A stretch of DNA of 42,093 nt from Prochloraceae cyanobacterium. GTDB lineage: Bacteria; Cyanobacteriota; Cyanobacteriia; Cyanobacteriales; JASJDA01. Location: positions 1 through 42,093 of the forward strand of contig JASJDA010000052.1 in NCBI GenBank assembly GCA_030065755.1, given 5' to 3'. Below the pieces are notes generated by a model that was given only the letters and a program-made list of their open reading frames with translations, made no database searches and had not been told where the DNA came from. The position numbers were made by a program, and so were the translations under genes. This document shows positions 1 through 8,582 of this stretch, in pieces (the stretch's first letter is position 1; each line of letters begins with the position of its first letter).

Positions 1-1064
1 CGAATGGCTTTACAAGAGATCGCAAACATTTAGTTAGCTCTGGAGACGATCGCACAACTCGCTTGTGGGAATTGTCAACTGAGCAATTAACCGAATTTCC
101 CATTCATCATAGTTCAATTAAAAATGTAAGTTTTACTTCAGACGATCGGCATTTAGTTACTTTTAATAGTGACGGTAGTGCTAGTTTGTTGAATTGGCAA
201 GATCGACAATTAAAAGCATTATTAAATCCAAATAGCCCAGTTGACAATATGAGTTTTTCTAGAGACAATCGCGTAATGGCAACTAGTACCACAGACGGTT
301 TAATTACAATCTGGGATTTACAAACTAAGAAGCAGATAAATAGTTTTCAAGAGCTTAATAAGCAAATTGATAAAATTATTCTCAGTCCCGATGGCAAGTT
401 ACTTGCTATTGGCGATAGAAACGGTATAATTAAGATTAAATATATTAGCAATGGACGATTATTAGCTGGATTTAAAAATAGCAATGATATGATCAACGAT
501 TTAAATTTTAGTTTTGATAATAAATTATTTGCAAGTGCAGGAGAAGACGGTATTGTTAACATTTGGGATTTAGGCAATCGGAAAAAAATGCACGCGTTTC
601 AAGAGCATATTGGCGAAGTATATAAGATAAACTTTAGTCGATATGGTCAGCAATTAGTAAGTGCGGGACAAGACAAAACAATCCGCGTTTGGGACATCAA
701 AAAAGGAAGATCTATTTCTATTTTTCAAGTTTACGATCGAGAAATTACCTCAGTAAAATTTAGTCCCGATAACAAAAAAATTGTCAGTGGTGTTAGTAGC
801 GGTTATATACAGTTGTGGGATTTACAACAAAACCAACAAACAGCTAAATGGAAAGCACATCGCAATACTATTAATAGTCTCGATCTAAGTTCGAATGGAA
901 AATTACTGGCTACTGTAGGTAATGAAGGTACTGTGAAATTATGGCAAATTGAATCATTTGATGGGTTGATGGCAATAGGTTGTAAAGGAATGAGAAACTA
1001 TTTAGAAAATAATGAATATCTAAGTTCTATAGATCCCGATCTATGTCAAAAACTGCTCGAATAA
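1..1064 (+). CDS. WD40 repeat protein, C-terminal part (5' end off the window)
   Basis: The reading frame is open to the left edge; codons from base 3 already encode a WD40 blade ending in TRLWEL, so the TTG at 63 is not a real start. About 353 residues are visible. They form seven or so WD40 blades, with signatures such as ITIWDL, VNIWDL, IRVWDI, IQLWDL and VKLWQI, which fold as a beta-propeller for protein-protein contacts. The tail (GLMAIGCKGMRNYL, then DPDLCQ) is the kind that ends cyanobacterial nSTAND-WD40 proteins, so the missing N-terminus may hold an NTPase or CHAT module; that is inference. The blades are diverged, unlike the near-identical blades in the gene at 5325-8582. Confidence 0.85.
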   Translation, partial: NGFTRDRKHLVSSGDDRTTRLWELSTEQLTEFPIHHSSIKNVSFTSDDRHLVTFNSDGSASLLNWQDRQLKALLNPNSPVDNMSFSRDNRVMATSTTDGLITIWDLQTKKQINSFQELNKQIDKIILSPDGKLLAIGDRNGIIKIKYISNGRLLAGFKNSNDMINDLNFSFDNKLFASAGEDGIVNIWDLGNRKKMHAFQEHIGEVYKINFSRYGQQLVSAGQDKTIRVWDIKKGRSISIFQVYDREITSVKFSPDNKKIVSGVSSGYIQLWDLQQNQQTAKWKAHRNTINSLDLSSNGKLLATVGNEGTVKLWQIESFDGLMAIGCKGMRNYLENNEYLSSIDPDLCQKLLE

Positions 1065-1149
1065 GTTGACCGTTAACTAGAAGTAAAAAACTCTTCTAAA
1101 ATTAGATTTGAAACCAGACATAACTTTCTCAAACATGGAGTTTAGACTA

Positions 1150-1252
1150 ATACCAAATTCCTAAATGATTGCTACATGTCCTCTTCCCCCTCCCCCCCTC
1201 TCCCACTCTCCCACTCGAAATTATTTGTAGCAAACACAAGGGAAATTGGTAT
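1150..1252. repeat. MITE-like repeat, copy 1
   Basis: A 103-bp unit begins ATACCAAATTCC and ends GGAAATTGGTAT, a 12-bp inverted repeat with one mismatch. Inner parts are also partly complementary (ATTGCTACAT against TTTGTAGCAA). The centre is C/T-rich (repeats of CCCCCTC and CCCACTCTC). Copies or parts recur at 5018-5233, 35175-35250 and 40681-40700, so it is a dispersed, probably non-autonomous element. The rest of 1065-1437 has no other feature I can support. Confidence 0.65.
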
Positions 1253-1437
1253 TAAGAGAGTTTTTCAAAGGTTATTACGATTATAGACAAAAATATGTGC
1301 GATCGAGATCTAAAAATATTGCGATTGCAATCATTGACAAACTATTTTATGCAAAGTTAAAGTCGTACCTATTGTTAAAACTTATAATAAAACCAGCCCG
1401 CGCTATTTGTAAATAATTTAGATTAATAAAAGCCCTC

Positions 1438-1710
1438 ATGACAGCACAATTTTCTCTGGGTTCTATTGCATTAACAGCTGCTGCAACCAGCAGTGTTCTC
1501 ATCGGTTCGATTGATACCATAGATGTCGAAGGCAACAAGATTAGCGATCGAGATACAATTACTATTGTTTCATCACAAAACACAAAAAAGGAAAAGCCAA
1601 ATTTCGATCTCGTAAGTCCAATTGCTTCTCTTTCAGTTACTGTATTGGGGTTGTGTGGATTAGCGGCAATAGGATCTCACTATAAAGAAAAAACTAAGAA
1701 AAAAAAGTAG
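1438..1710 (+). CDS. Small hypothetical membrane protein (90 aa)
   Basis: I do not recognise a family. The 90-residue product has a hydrophobic Ala/Leu-rich stretch near residues 5-25, a polar middle with several Asp/Lys, a second hydrophobic segment around residues 60-80, and a very basic tail (KEKTKKKK). Two membrane segments, or a signal-like N-terminus plus one anchor, with a cytoplasmic lysine tail are plausible. The start ATG at 1438 lacks a strong Shine-Dalgarno. Both neighbours are over 300 bp away, so it appears monocistronic. It could be a chance frame, but composition and length favour a real gene. Confidence 0.5.
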   Translation: MTAQFSLGSIALTAAATSSVLIGSIDTIDVEGNKISDRDTITIVSSQNTKKEKPNFDLVSPIASLSVTVLGLCGLAAIGSHYKEKTKKKK

Positions 1711-2037
1711 TTCCGAAAAACAGGTTCACTACGTATAATTACTGTACAATGAATTATCCTTTTTGCTTAAAAATCAGTTGATTTATGGTTAAAATTAGCA
1801 ATATATTTAGTTATTTTACTGTATTGATTTTTGTGTTTTATAATAAGATTGGGCGGGTAAAATATATTTGTAAGGATGGATTTATACCTGAGCGAAAAAC
1901 TATCCCTCCTGTTAACCCATAATTCATTTTTATAGAGAGAATCCTTATATAGGACTAGCTTAAAGGCTTCGAGACATAATTATCCAGAAATTGAGTTGAC
2001 TCTGTAAAAATAATTATCTTACCTTAAATTAACCGAG
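1711..2037. other. Intergenic stretch, no gene seen
   Basis: AT-rich sequence of 327 bp between two hypothetical genes. A TTGACT near 1995 could be a -35 box for the downstream gene, but no convincing -10 is placed correctly. I see no RNA gene, repeat or coding remnant. Confidence 0.4.
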
Positions 2038-3108
2038 ATGAAAAAACAAACAACCAGGGAAGTTTTACTCTCTCTTGTGGACAAGTTAGAAATCAGTAAA
2101 AAGCTATTTCTCAATCAAATTAGACAAGATATTAAAACCTACATCTCTACTCAAAGTGCCAAAGATTCTCTAACAATCATGACAAAACAAATTGGTGCAG
2201 AAGCTCCTTCTGTAAGTTGGGAGCCAAGAGATGGAATTGCTTATGCTACTAGATTTATCCCTTTTCTCATGGGGAAAGATTTTAGAGAAAAAGGAGTAAA
2301 TTACGCGATAGATTCAATGTTAACTCCAGGAATTGCCAAAATTATAGGAGAAAATTTCAGTCATTTCTATCAAGAAAAAGAAGATATAATCAAAGAATAT
2401 GCCATTATTTACCTTTATCAAGAAGCCAAAATTATTAAGAGTATCGCTCAAGTCTTTATTGAAGATATTCCCCCGAATAGTATGGATAAAAAAGAATGGG
2501 AGGAATTGTTAACAGGTGTTATTTTTGGGGCTTTATCGGAAAAAGTAGAAGGATTTCAACTTCAAATAGATGGGAAAGTTGAAAAATCATTTAAATATAA
2601 CTCAAATAACAATCAAAAATTGACTGAGGTAACCCCCTTACTTATGATAAAGATATCAAACATTATGTTCGATAAAATTAAAACAATAATTGAGCAAAGA
2701 ATGGGAATAATAATTAGTAATTTAATGACAATGCCTATCTTTCAAAAATTAATTCCCCAAACCGTCGCTGCAATTATTATTGGTAATTTGCTCGAAGTGA
2801 TTATCATCGAAAGTGGCTTGAGTATTGGGGCCATGAGTGCAATAGTTTTAGTTCCTATTTTTATAGGAGTTTTGATTTATGAATATCAAACTTTTTCTAA
2901 AAAATTAGCCGCAAAAATATCTAATTCAGTGTATAAAGAATTAGAACAAAGTTTTTCAAAAATTAATTTAGAATTAGTTGAGAATATATTTGAGAGTATA
3001 TTTTCCCAACAGGGTAGAATCCTGGGCAAAATGTTACTTGAAGATCGCCAACTGAAAAAAGATATAAAAGAACTTATAATTTTATTTGCTTCTCCCGAAG
3101 CAGGGTGA
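2038..3108 (+). CDS. Hypothetical protein with a central membrane-active segment (356 aa)
   Basis: I do not recognise this family. The 356 residues are mostly helical and rich in Lys, Ile and Glu. A strongly hydrophobic region at about residues 237-283 (IPQTVAAIIIGNLLEVIII, then MSAIVLVPIFIGVLIYEY) would form one hairpin or two membrane helices, flanked by amphipathic helices. This resembles the layout of membrane-remodelling or pore-type proteins, but no catalytic motif is visible and I assign no function. The start ATG has a weak leader (accgagATG). The last codons overlap, in antisense, an open frame at 3074-3280, so the natural C-terminus may have been altered by rearrangement. Confidence 0.6.
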   Translation: MKKQTTREVLLSLVDKLEISKKLFLNQIRQDIKTYISTQSAKDSLTIMTKQIGAEAPSVSWEPRDGIAYATRFIPFLMGKDFREKGVNYAIDSMLTPGIAKIIGENFSHFYQEKEDIIKEYAIIYLYQEAKIIKSIAQVFIEDIPPNSMDKKEWEELLTGVIFGALSEKVEGFQLQIDGKVEKSFKYNSNNNQKLTEVTPLLMIKISNIMFDKIKTIIEQRMGIIISNLMTMPIFQKLIPQTVAAIIIGNLLEVIIIESGLSIGAMSAIVLVPIFIGVLIYEYQTFSKKLAAKISNSVYKELEQSFSKINLELVENIFESIFSQQGRILGKMLLEDRQLKKDIKELIILFASPEAG

Positions 3109-3280
3109 GTTCATCTAATTTGCTTGATTGTACTTGTTCTGGCTCTTCAGTCAGATAAACCAACAAAAATAAAGCGATCTCCGCAATTAAAACTACTACA
3201 GAAACAATCGACCAAACTAAAAACTGACCTGGAGCTTGGTTGCCAATCAGGTCGTCGTAAAGCGATCGAGGGTTGCTATA
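3074..3280 (-). pseudogene. Probable gene remnant encoding one membrane helix
   Basis: On the minus strand a frame of 68 codons is open between two stops and has no ATG start. Its product reads like real protein: YDDLIGNQAPGQFLVW, then a hydrophobic helix (SVVVLIAEIALFLLVYL), then a charged tail ending LREKQIKL. It looks like the C-terminus of a membrane protein whose front part is lost. I cannot name the family. Its 3' end overlaps the convergent gene ending at 3108 by 35 bp. Confidence 0.35.
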
Positions 3281-3331
3281 CTACCCACATCCAATGTGGA
3301 TAATAAACAAGGCAATTACTGTTGAACCTCC

Positions 3332-4936
3332 GTGTCTACAACTAAAAAACCCTCTCGAAGTCTTGCTGGAATTGCTGGTATTGTCGCTGCTGCGACCATA
3401 ATTAGTAAACTGTTTGGTTTTCTGCGGGAAATGGCGATCGCCGCTGCTTTTGGAGTTGGGCCAGTGGTCAATGCCTACTCCTACGCCAACCTCATCCCTA
3501 ATTTCTTCTTTATTTTACTCGGCGGCATCAACGGTCCGTTTCACAGCGCTTTAGTCAGCGTCCTATCCAAGCGAGATAAATCTCAAGCAGCAACTATTGT
3601 CGAAACTGTCTCTACTTTAGTAAGCGGTATTTTGCTGCTACTCACAATTATCCTGGTCTGGAAAGCTAGTTTTTTCATCCATATTGTCGGAATAAACTTA
3701 AGCTCCGAACAGAGCTCGATCGCCACCCTACAATTAAGGATAATGGCACCTCTAGCGTTGCTATCGGGACTAATTGGTATTGGTTTCGGTACTCTCAACG
3801 CTTCGGATAGTTATTGGCTTCCCAGTATTAGCCCTTTATTCTCTAGTTTGGCAATTGTTGGCAGTGTCGGTCTATTATTCTGGCAGTTAGGAGAACAAAT
3901 TAATGCACCCCAATACATTCAACTAGGGGCGATATTCTTAGCTGGAGGAACCTTATTAGGGGCAATTTTACAGTGGTTAGCCCAAGTAATTGCCCAGTGG
4001 CGATCGGGACTGGCTAAACTGAGGTTGCGCTTTGACTGGCGCGTTTCTGGAGTTAAAGAAGTATTGCGAGTAATGATACCAGCAACTTTTTCTTCGGGAA
4101 TGCTGCATATAAATCTTTCTACCGATTTAATTTTCGTTTCTGGTATCGCTACTGCTGCTGCTGCGATCAGATATGCCAATTTTATTGTTATTACTCCCAT
4201 TGGCATTATTTCTAATGTAATTTTCGTCTCCATGCTACCTGTCTTTTCTCGACTAGCAGCCCCAGAAAATTGGCAAGAATTAAAGATGCGAATTCGTCAG
4301 GGGTTAATTCTCAGCGCCTTAACTATGTTACCTCTGATGGCAATTTTTATTTCTTTGGGGTTTCCTATTGTAAGGGTTATTTACGATCGCGGTGTTTTTG
4401 AAGAGGCTGGAGTTGAAGCAGTTGCACCTGTTTTAATGGCTTATGGTTTGGGGATGTTCTTTTATTTGGGACGGGATTTATTAGTGCGAGTATTTTATGG
4501 TTTAGGAGATGCAGATACTCCTTTTCGCATAAGTATTGCTAATATTGTTCTCAATATCGTCTTAGATTATTTCCTAGTTAAAGCTTTTGCTACTCCTGGT
4601 ATAGTTTTCGCCACTATCGGGGTCAATATTACCTCTATGTCACTAATGTTATGGATTCTAAACCGCAGGCTTCATGGTTTACCTCTAAGAGAGTGGGGAT
4701 TAGCTATTTTTGGTTTGACTGGTGCTAGTTTACTTGCTGGTTTGGCTAGTTGGGGTGTTAGTTTGGGTTGGGAAAATTTTATAGGTAACAGTAATTTCTT
4801 ATTTCAATTATTGCAATTAAGTCTTTCTATTTCTGTCGCCTTAATCATATTTGCTTCGCTCGCTCTACTTTTAAAGTTACCAGAAGTAGATATTTTAGTT
4901 TCTCGGCTCAAGCAAAAATTTGTTAAAAACCCCTAA
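3332..4936 (+). CDS. murJ: Lipid II flippase MurJ (MviN family)
   Basis: MurJ moves undecaprenyl-linked lipid II across the plasma membrane for peptidoglycan synthesis. The 534-residue product has the family N-terminus: SKLFGFLREMAIAAAFG and then NLIPNFFF, matching the usual RvlGfvRe and NllPNffr motifs. About 14 hydrophobic helices run to the end, as in other MOP-superfamily flippases. Key basic residues in the first helix (R32) are present. The start is GTG at 3332; no clear Shine-Dalgarno precedes it, but no better start exists because homology begins at once. It stands alone, followed by a repeat-rich gap. Confidence 0.93.
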   Translation: MSTTKKPSRSLAGIAGIVAAATIISKLFGFLREMAIAAAFGVGPVVNAYSYANLIPNFFFILLGGINGPFHSALVSVLSKRDKSQAATIVETVSTLVSGILLLLTIILVWKASFFIHIVGINLSSEQSSIATLQLRIMAPLALLSGLIGIGFGTLNASDSYWLPSISPLFSSLAIVGSVGLLFWQLGEQINAPQYIQLGAIFLAGGTLLGAILQWLAQVIAQWRSGLAKLRLRFDWRVSGVKEVLRVMIPATFSSGMLHINLSTDLIFVSGIATAAAAIRYANFIVITPIGIISNVIFVSMLPVFSRLAAPENWQELKMRIRQGLILSALTMLPLMAIFISLGFPIVRVIYDRGVFEEAGVEAVAPVLMAYGLGMFFYLGRDLLVRVFYGLGDADTPFRISIANIVLNIVLDYFLVKAFATPGIVFATIGVNITSMSLMLWILNRRLHGLPLREWGLAIFGLTGASLLAGLASWGVSLGWENFIGNSNFLFQLLQLSLSISVALIIFASLALLLKLPEVDILVSRLKQKFVKNP

Positions 4937-5017
4937 CCTCTAATATGAGATCCGCTTAATTAATAAACGATCCTGCTTTTAACGTGAGATGGTCATGCAA
5001 GGGTTTTTGGGTATTTT

Positions 5018-5233
5018 ATACCAAATTCCTAAATGATTGCTACATATCCTCTTCCCCCTCCCCGAAGGATGTCTTTATTTTTAATGAGGGAGTCCTTATT
5101 CTTAGAGTTATATCTCTTCGCAATTAAGTTATCGGCAGTGAGGACTCCCTCATTAAAAATAGAATCATTGGACCCCCCCTCTCCCCCTCTCCCACTCGAA
5201 ATTATTTGTAGCAAACACAAGGAAAATTGGTAT
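5018..5233. repeat. MITE-like repeat, copy 2, interrupted by a hairpin element
   Basis: The ends match copy 1 at 1150-1252 (ATACCAAATTCC at the left, GGAAAATTGGTAT at the right), as does the sequence inside them. A 109-bp foreign segment (5064-5172) splits the C-rich centre. Without it the unit would be 107 bp, close to the 103 bp of copy 1, which makes the insertion easy to see. Confidence 0.75.
5064..5172. mobile_element. 109-bp hairpin element, copy A (nested in the MITE)
   Basis: Starts GAAGGATGTCTTT and ends AGAATCATTGGA. Inside are two perfectly complementary 21-nt arms, 5076-5096 and 5141-5161, around a 44-nt loop. It lies between CCCC and CCCCCCC, in the middle of the C-rich core of an older repeat. 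A second copy is at 41277-41385 with the same ends and similar loop but a different stem sequence. No coding capacity is seen. It behaves like a tiny mobile element or a structured RNA carried by one. Confidence 0.7.
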
Positions 5234-5324
5234 AACATCATTTTTGCTTAGTAGACTTGTAGCTGTTTTATAGTGAAAATCTTTCCTAGTATTTGCTACT
5301 TTTTGATGTCGTTTGGCTAGCCTT

Positions 5325-8300
5325 TTAATAGCTTTTTTTCGGTACACCCTCGCATAAATCTCGATCGTCTTCCGCATCGGGATTATATTTGAGATAACCT
5401 TCTATTTGTTGGCAGGCTTGGGAAAGTAAATAATCTATCTGTAAAATCCCCACCAGCTTCGCTAGCTTCGCTGTATTGTCCCCTGATGCGGTGACAATAT
5501 ATTTCCCATCGGGACTAAATTGGGCATTATAGACAAAATCTTGATGAGCAGAGAGGGTGTGAAGCAATTCTCCCTCTGTTGTCCACAGCTTCGCTGTTTT
5601 GTCCCTTGATGCGGTGACAATATATTTACCATCGGGACTAAATTGGGCATTATAGACAAAATCTTGATGAGCAGAGAGGGTGCGACGAAATTCTCCCTCT
5701 GTTGTCCACAGCTTCGCTGTTTTGTCCCCTGATGCGGTGACAATATATTTCCCATCGGGACTAAATTGGGCATTATTGACAATATCTTGATGAGCAGAGA
5801 GGGTGTGAAGCAATTCTCCCTCTGTTGTCCACAGCTTCGCTGTATTGTCCCCTGATGCGGTGACAATATATTTCCCATCGGGACTAAATTGGGCATTATT
5901 GACAATATCTTGATGATCGGAGAGGGTGTGAAGCAATTCTCCCTCTGTTGTCCACAGCTTCGCTGTTTTGTCCCCTGATGCGGTGACAATATATTTGCCA
6001 TCGGGACTAAATTGGGCATTATTGACAATATCTTGACGATCGGAGAGAGTGTGAAGCAATTTTCCCTCTGTTGTCCACAGCTTCGCTGTTTTGTCCCTTG
6101 ATGCGGTGACAATATATTTGCCATCGGGACTAAATTGGGCATTATTGACAATATCTTGATGATCGGAGAGAGTGTGAAGCAATTTTCCCTCTGTTGTCCA
6201 CAGCTTCGCTGTTTTGTCCCCTGATGCGGTGACAATATATTTGCCATCGGGACTAAATTGGGCATTATTGACAATATCTTGATGATCGGAGAGGGTGTGA
6301 AGCAATTTTCCCTCTGTTGTCCACAGCTTGGCTGTTTTGTCCCCTGATGCGGTGACAATATATTTGCCATCGGGACTAAATTGGGCATTATTGACAACAT
6401 CTTGATGAGTAGAGAGAGTGTGAAGCAATTTTCCCTCTGTTGTCCACAGCTTGGCTGTTTTGTCCCCTGATGCGGTGACAATATATTTGCCATCGGGACT
6501 AAATTGGGCATTATTGACAATATCTTGATGAGTAGAGAGAGTGTGAAGCAATTTTCCCTCTGTTGTCCACAGCTTCGCTGTTTTGTCCCTTGATGCGGTG
6601 ACAATATATTTGCCATCGGGACTAAATTGGGCATTATTGACAATATCTTGATGTTTTAAGCGATTGCGTTCATAGGTTTGAGTTGTCCCTTGATAAAGTA
6701 CTTTTTTAATCTTGCCTTCTAAATTAGAATTTATTATCGAAGGTAACTTCTCAAAATTCCTAGTTGCTCTCACAGCTTCTATCAATGATTCAAGACCTTG
6801 ATGCCTACTAAAAGCAGCTTCAGATGCTAATATATATCTTTTTAGTTCGGCTTTTTGACAACATATTTGAGCTCGATATTGTTGCGATGTGGCAAATATG
6901 AGCGAAACTGAAAGAATTGAAATAATAGAAATGAAGCTCCCAATCATCCAACGAAGCTGATTTTTTTTATAGCGGGAACTTCGTCTCACAAATTCTCCTA
7001 AAATTCCCTCATCATCTCTGTACTGCTGGGCATCTTCTAACAAACTACCCCTTAACAGGGCATCTTTTGTTTTACCCTTGCTTTGCCACTCTTTCGCCTT
7101 CGATTCCAGTCGTAACCTTTGCCGTTTATTTTCTCTTTCATCCTCTATCCAGTCAACCAAAGTACCCCAGTTACGAATCAAAGCTTCGTGAGCAACTTCT
7201 ATTTGATCGTCTTGGGGATTATCTCCTAGAGTTATTTTGACTAATCTTGCTGCTTTAAGCTTGGCGATCGCCCGTTGGATGCGATCTTCTGCTTCTCCTG
7301 CTAAAAATAAATCCTTCTTGGGAATTCTCTTACTGGTAACTTCCAAACTCTCTTCCTTGAAATTAACCATCTGCAACAAGATTCTTCTGGCAGCATTTTG
7401 GTCTTCAGGAATTAATTCTTGATAAAAATCGTCAGCACTACGGGATAAGGCTTCTTTTCCTCCCCCTAGTTGCTGATAACTTGCCCAAGTTACTCGGTTG
7501 CGTTCTCGATTGTCCCACAGTTTGAGTAAAGTAAATTGCAGTAAAGGTAAAGCTGCTTCTTGTCCTAAAACATCCCCAATCAGATTATCTACTAAATTTG
7601 ACTCAAACTTTAAACCGACACTCTGGGCTGGTTTTTCAATAGCTTCCCTTAATTCGTAGGCATTTAAACCCAAAACTCTTACCTGGGCTGGCTCAAAAAC
7701 TTTTTGAAACTTAGCAAATTTGGTAACATTACTTTCAAAGTCGGAGCGCATCGTAATAATAACCCGATGTTTGCTATCTGGTAACTGGATTAATCCCAAG
7801 AGATTGTCAATGAAAGCTTGACGTTTGACTTCTCCACAGAGGTTAAAAATTTCTTCAAACTGATCGATAATTAAAACCGCAGGTTGTTGATTGGCATCCG
7901 TGATTAATTGGGCTAAATGTTGAGGGTTGGCCAGAAAAGCTGAGACTTGTTCCGCGCACCATTGTTCTACCTCGACATCATCAGGACAAAGAGTTTTAGC
8001 TAAAGCCAAAAGAGGATCGCTACCAGGAACTATTGCTTTATAGTAATGCCAGTTACTACTATTTTCGATCGCATTAGCTTTTAACCTGGGTAACAAACCA
8101 CCGCGAACCGCTGATGATTTACCACTACCAGAAGAACCAACCACCGTTAACAAATTGCCTTGTTTGAGCTTATCTAAAAGTTGTTTGAGTAAACGATTGC
8201 GACCAAAAAAGAGATTTTTATCCTTTTCCAGAAATGCTTCTAAACCGAGATAAGGACAATCTTCATCGGGTAATTCAGGAGCGAGAGTAACATCAAACTC

Positions 8301-8582
8301 AGCTAAAGTGGCATCGGGAGGTTCAACACCTTCACTGTATAAAACCGATAACCAATAATCTAAGATACCTTGAGCAGCCCAACGATCTTCTTCTCCATCT
8401 AAAACCACCCCTGTAGACGAACCTTTGCTGATAAAAGCAGTAATTTCTGAAGCCAATTCAGCCGCAAAAGCTGTCTGGTGATGGCGAATCAACAATTCTT
8501 TATGGGCTTCCCTGAGACTAGCTAAGGAAGGATAATAACTCCGAGAAGGGGTTTGATTTTCTGAAAGATTGGCACTGCTCAT
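5325..8582 (-). CDS. nSTAND NTPase with transmembrane helix and ten WD40 repeats
   Basis: A 1085-residue signalling NTPase. Residues 1-100 form an uncharacterised alpha-helical lead. The nSTAND module follows, starting CPYLGLEAF at 109 and FFGRNR at 125, with Walker [10 protein letters not shown] at 149-157 and Walker [11 protein letters not shown] at 235-244. A single membrane helix spans about 546-563. From residue 644 come ten WD40 blades, nearly identical, 41 residues each, the tenth cut short before a tail ending in DLCEGVP. STAND proteins act as switches that oligomerise when the propeller senses a ligand. It overlaps the upstream CHAT gene by ATGA, so the two are translationally coupled; the CHAT peptidase is the likely output. 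The fusion of membrane anchor, NTPase and sensor is known in cyanobacteria; the target is unknown. Confidence 0.92.
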   Translation of the reverse strand: MSSANLSENQTPSRSYYPSLASLREAHKELLIRHHQTAFAAELASEITAFISKGSSTGVVLDGEEDRWAAQGILDYWLSVLYSEGVEPPDATLAEFDVTLAPELPDEDCPYLGLEAFLEKDKNLFFGRNRLLKQLLDKLKQGNLLTVVGSSGSGKSSAVRGGLLPRLKANAIENSSNWHYYKAIVPGSDPLLALAKTLCPDDVEVEQWCAEQVSAFLANPQHLAQLITDANQQPAVLIIDQFEEIFNLCGEVKRQAFIDNLLGLIQLPDSKHRVIITMRSDFESNVTKFAKFQKVFEPAQVRVLGLNAYELREAIEKPAQSVGLKFESNLVDNLIGDVLGQEAALPLLQFTLLKLWDNRERNRVTWASYQQLGGGKEALSRSADDFYQELIPEDQNAARRILLQMVNFKEESLEVTSKRIPKKDLFLAGEAEDRIQRAIAKLKAARLVKITLGDNPQDDQIEVAHEALIRNWGTLVDWIEDERENKRQRLRLESKAKEWQSKGKTKDALLRGSLLEDAQQYRDDEGILGEFVRRSSRYKKNQLRWMIGSFISIISILSVSLIFATSQQYRAQICCQKAELKRYILASEAAFSRHQGLESLIEAVRATRNFEKLPSIINSNLEGKIKKVLYQGTTQTYERNRLKHQDIVNNAQFSPDGKYIVTASRDKTAKLWTTEGKLLHTLSTHQDIVNNAQFSPDGKYIVTASGDKTAKLWTTEGKLLHTLSTHQDVVNNAQFSPDGKYIVTASGDKTAKLWTTEGKLLHTLSDHQDIVNNAQFSPDGKYIVTASGDKTAKLWTTEGKLLHTLSDHQDIVNNAQFSPDGKYIVTASRDKTAKLWTTEGKLLHTLSDRQDIVNNAQFSPDGKYIVTASGDKTAKLWTTEGELLHTLSDHQDIVNNAQFSPDGKYIVTASGDNTAKLWTTEGELLHTLSAHQDIVNNAQFSPDGKYIVTASGDKTAKLWTTEGEFRRTLSAHQDFVYNAQFSPDGKYIVTASRDKTAKLWTTEGELLHTLSAHQDFVYNAQFSPDGKYIVTASGDNTAKLAKLVGILQIDYLLSQACQQIEGYLKYNPDAEDDRDLCEGVPKKSY
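5463..6653 (-). repeat. Tandem array of 123-bp WD40-coding repeats
   Basis: Nine full units plus a tenth partial unit of 123 bp (41 codons) in the 3' part of the nSTAND gene. Units differ at only a few codons: H/R at position 1, I/V/F at 4, N/Y at 6, R/G at 22, K/N at 24, K/E at 34, and T/D/A at 41. The homogeneity is at DNA level, pointing to recent expansion or conversion. At the array end a small duplication (AGCTAGCGAAGCT) fuses AKL to the tail. Confidence 0.95.

Noticed and set aside
63-65. TTG as start of the WD40 gene
   Set aside because: The frame is open to base 3 and already encodes WD40 sequence, so the gene begins outside the window.
5076-5161. Retron msr-msd or intrinsic terminator reading of the hairpin element
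   Set aside because: No reverse transcriptase is nearby, the element is inserted in unrelated targets, and no T-run follows the stem.
5033-5251. Short overlapping open frames on both strands
   Set aside because: They run through the MITE and the hairpin element; no protein-like composition.
5462-6643. Long minus-strand open frame of 393 codons with repeated SIMPNLVPM-type units
   Set aside because: It is an out-of-frame reading of the 123-bp WD40 array; a 123-bp unit keeps one alternative frame open in every copy. The WD40 frame is part of a full nSTAND gene.
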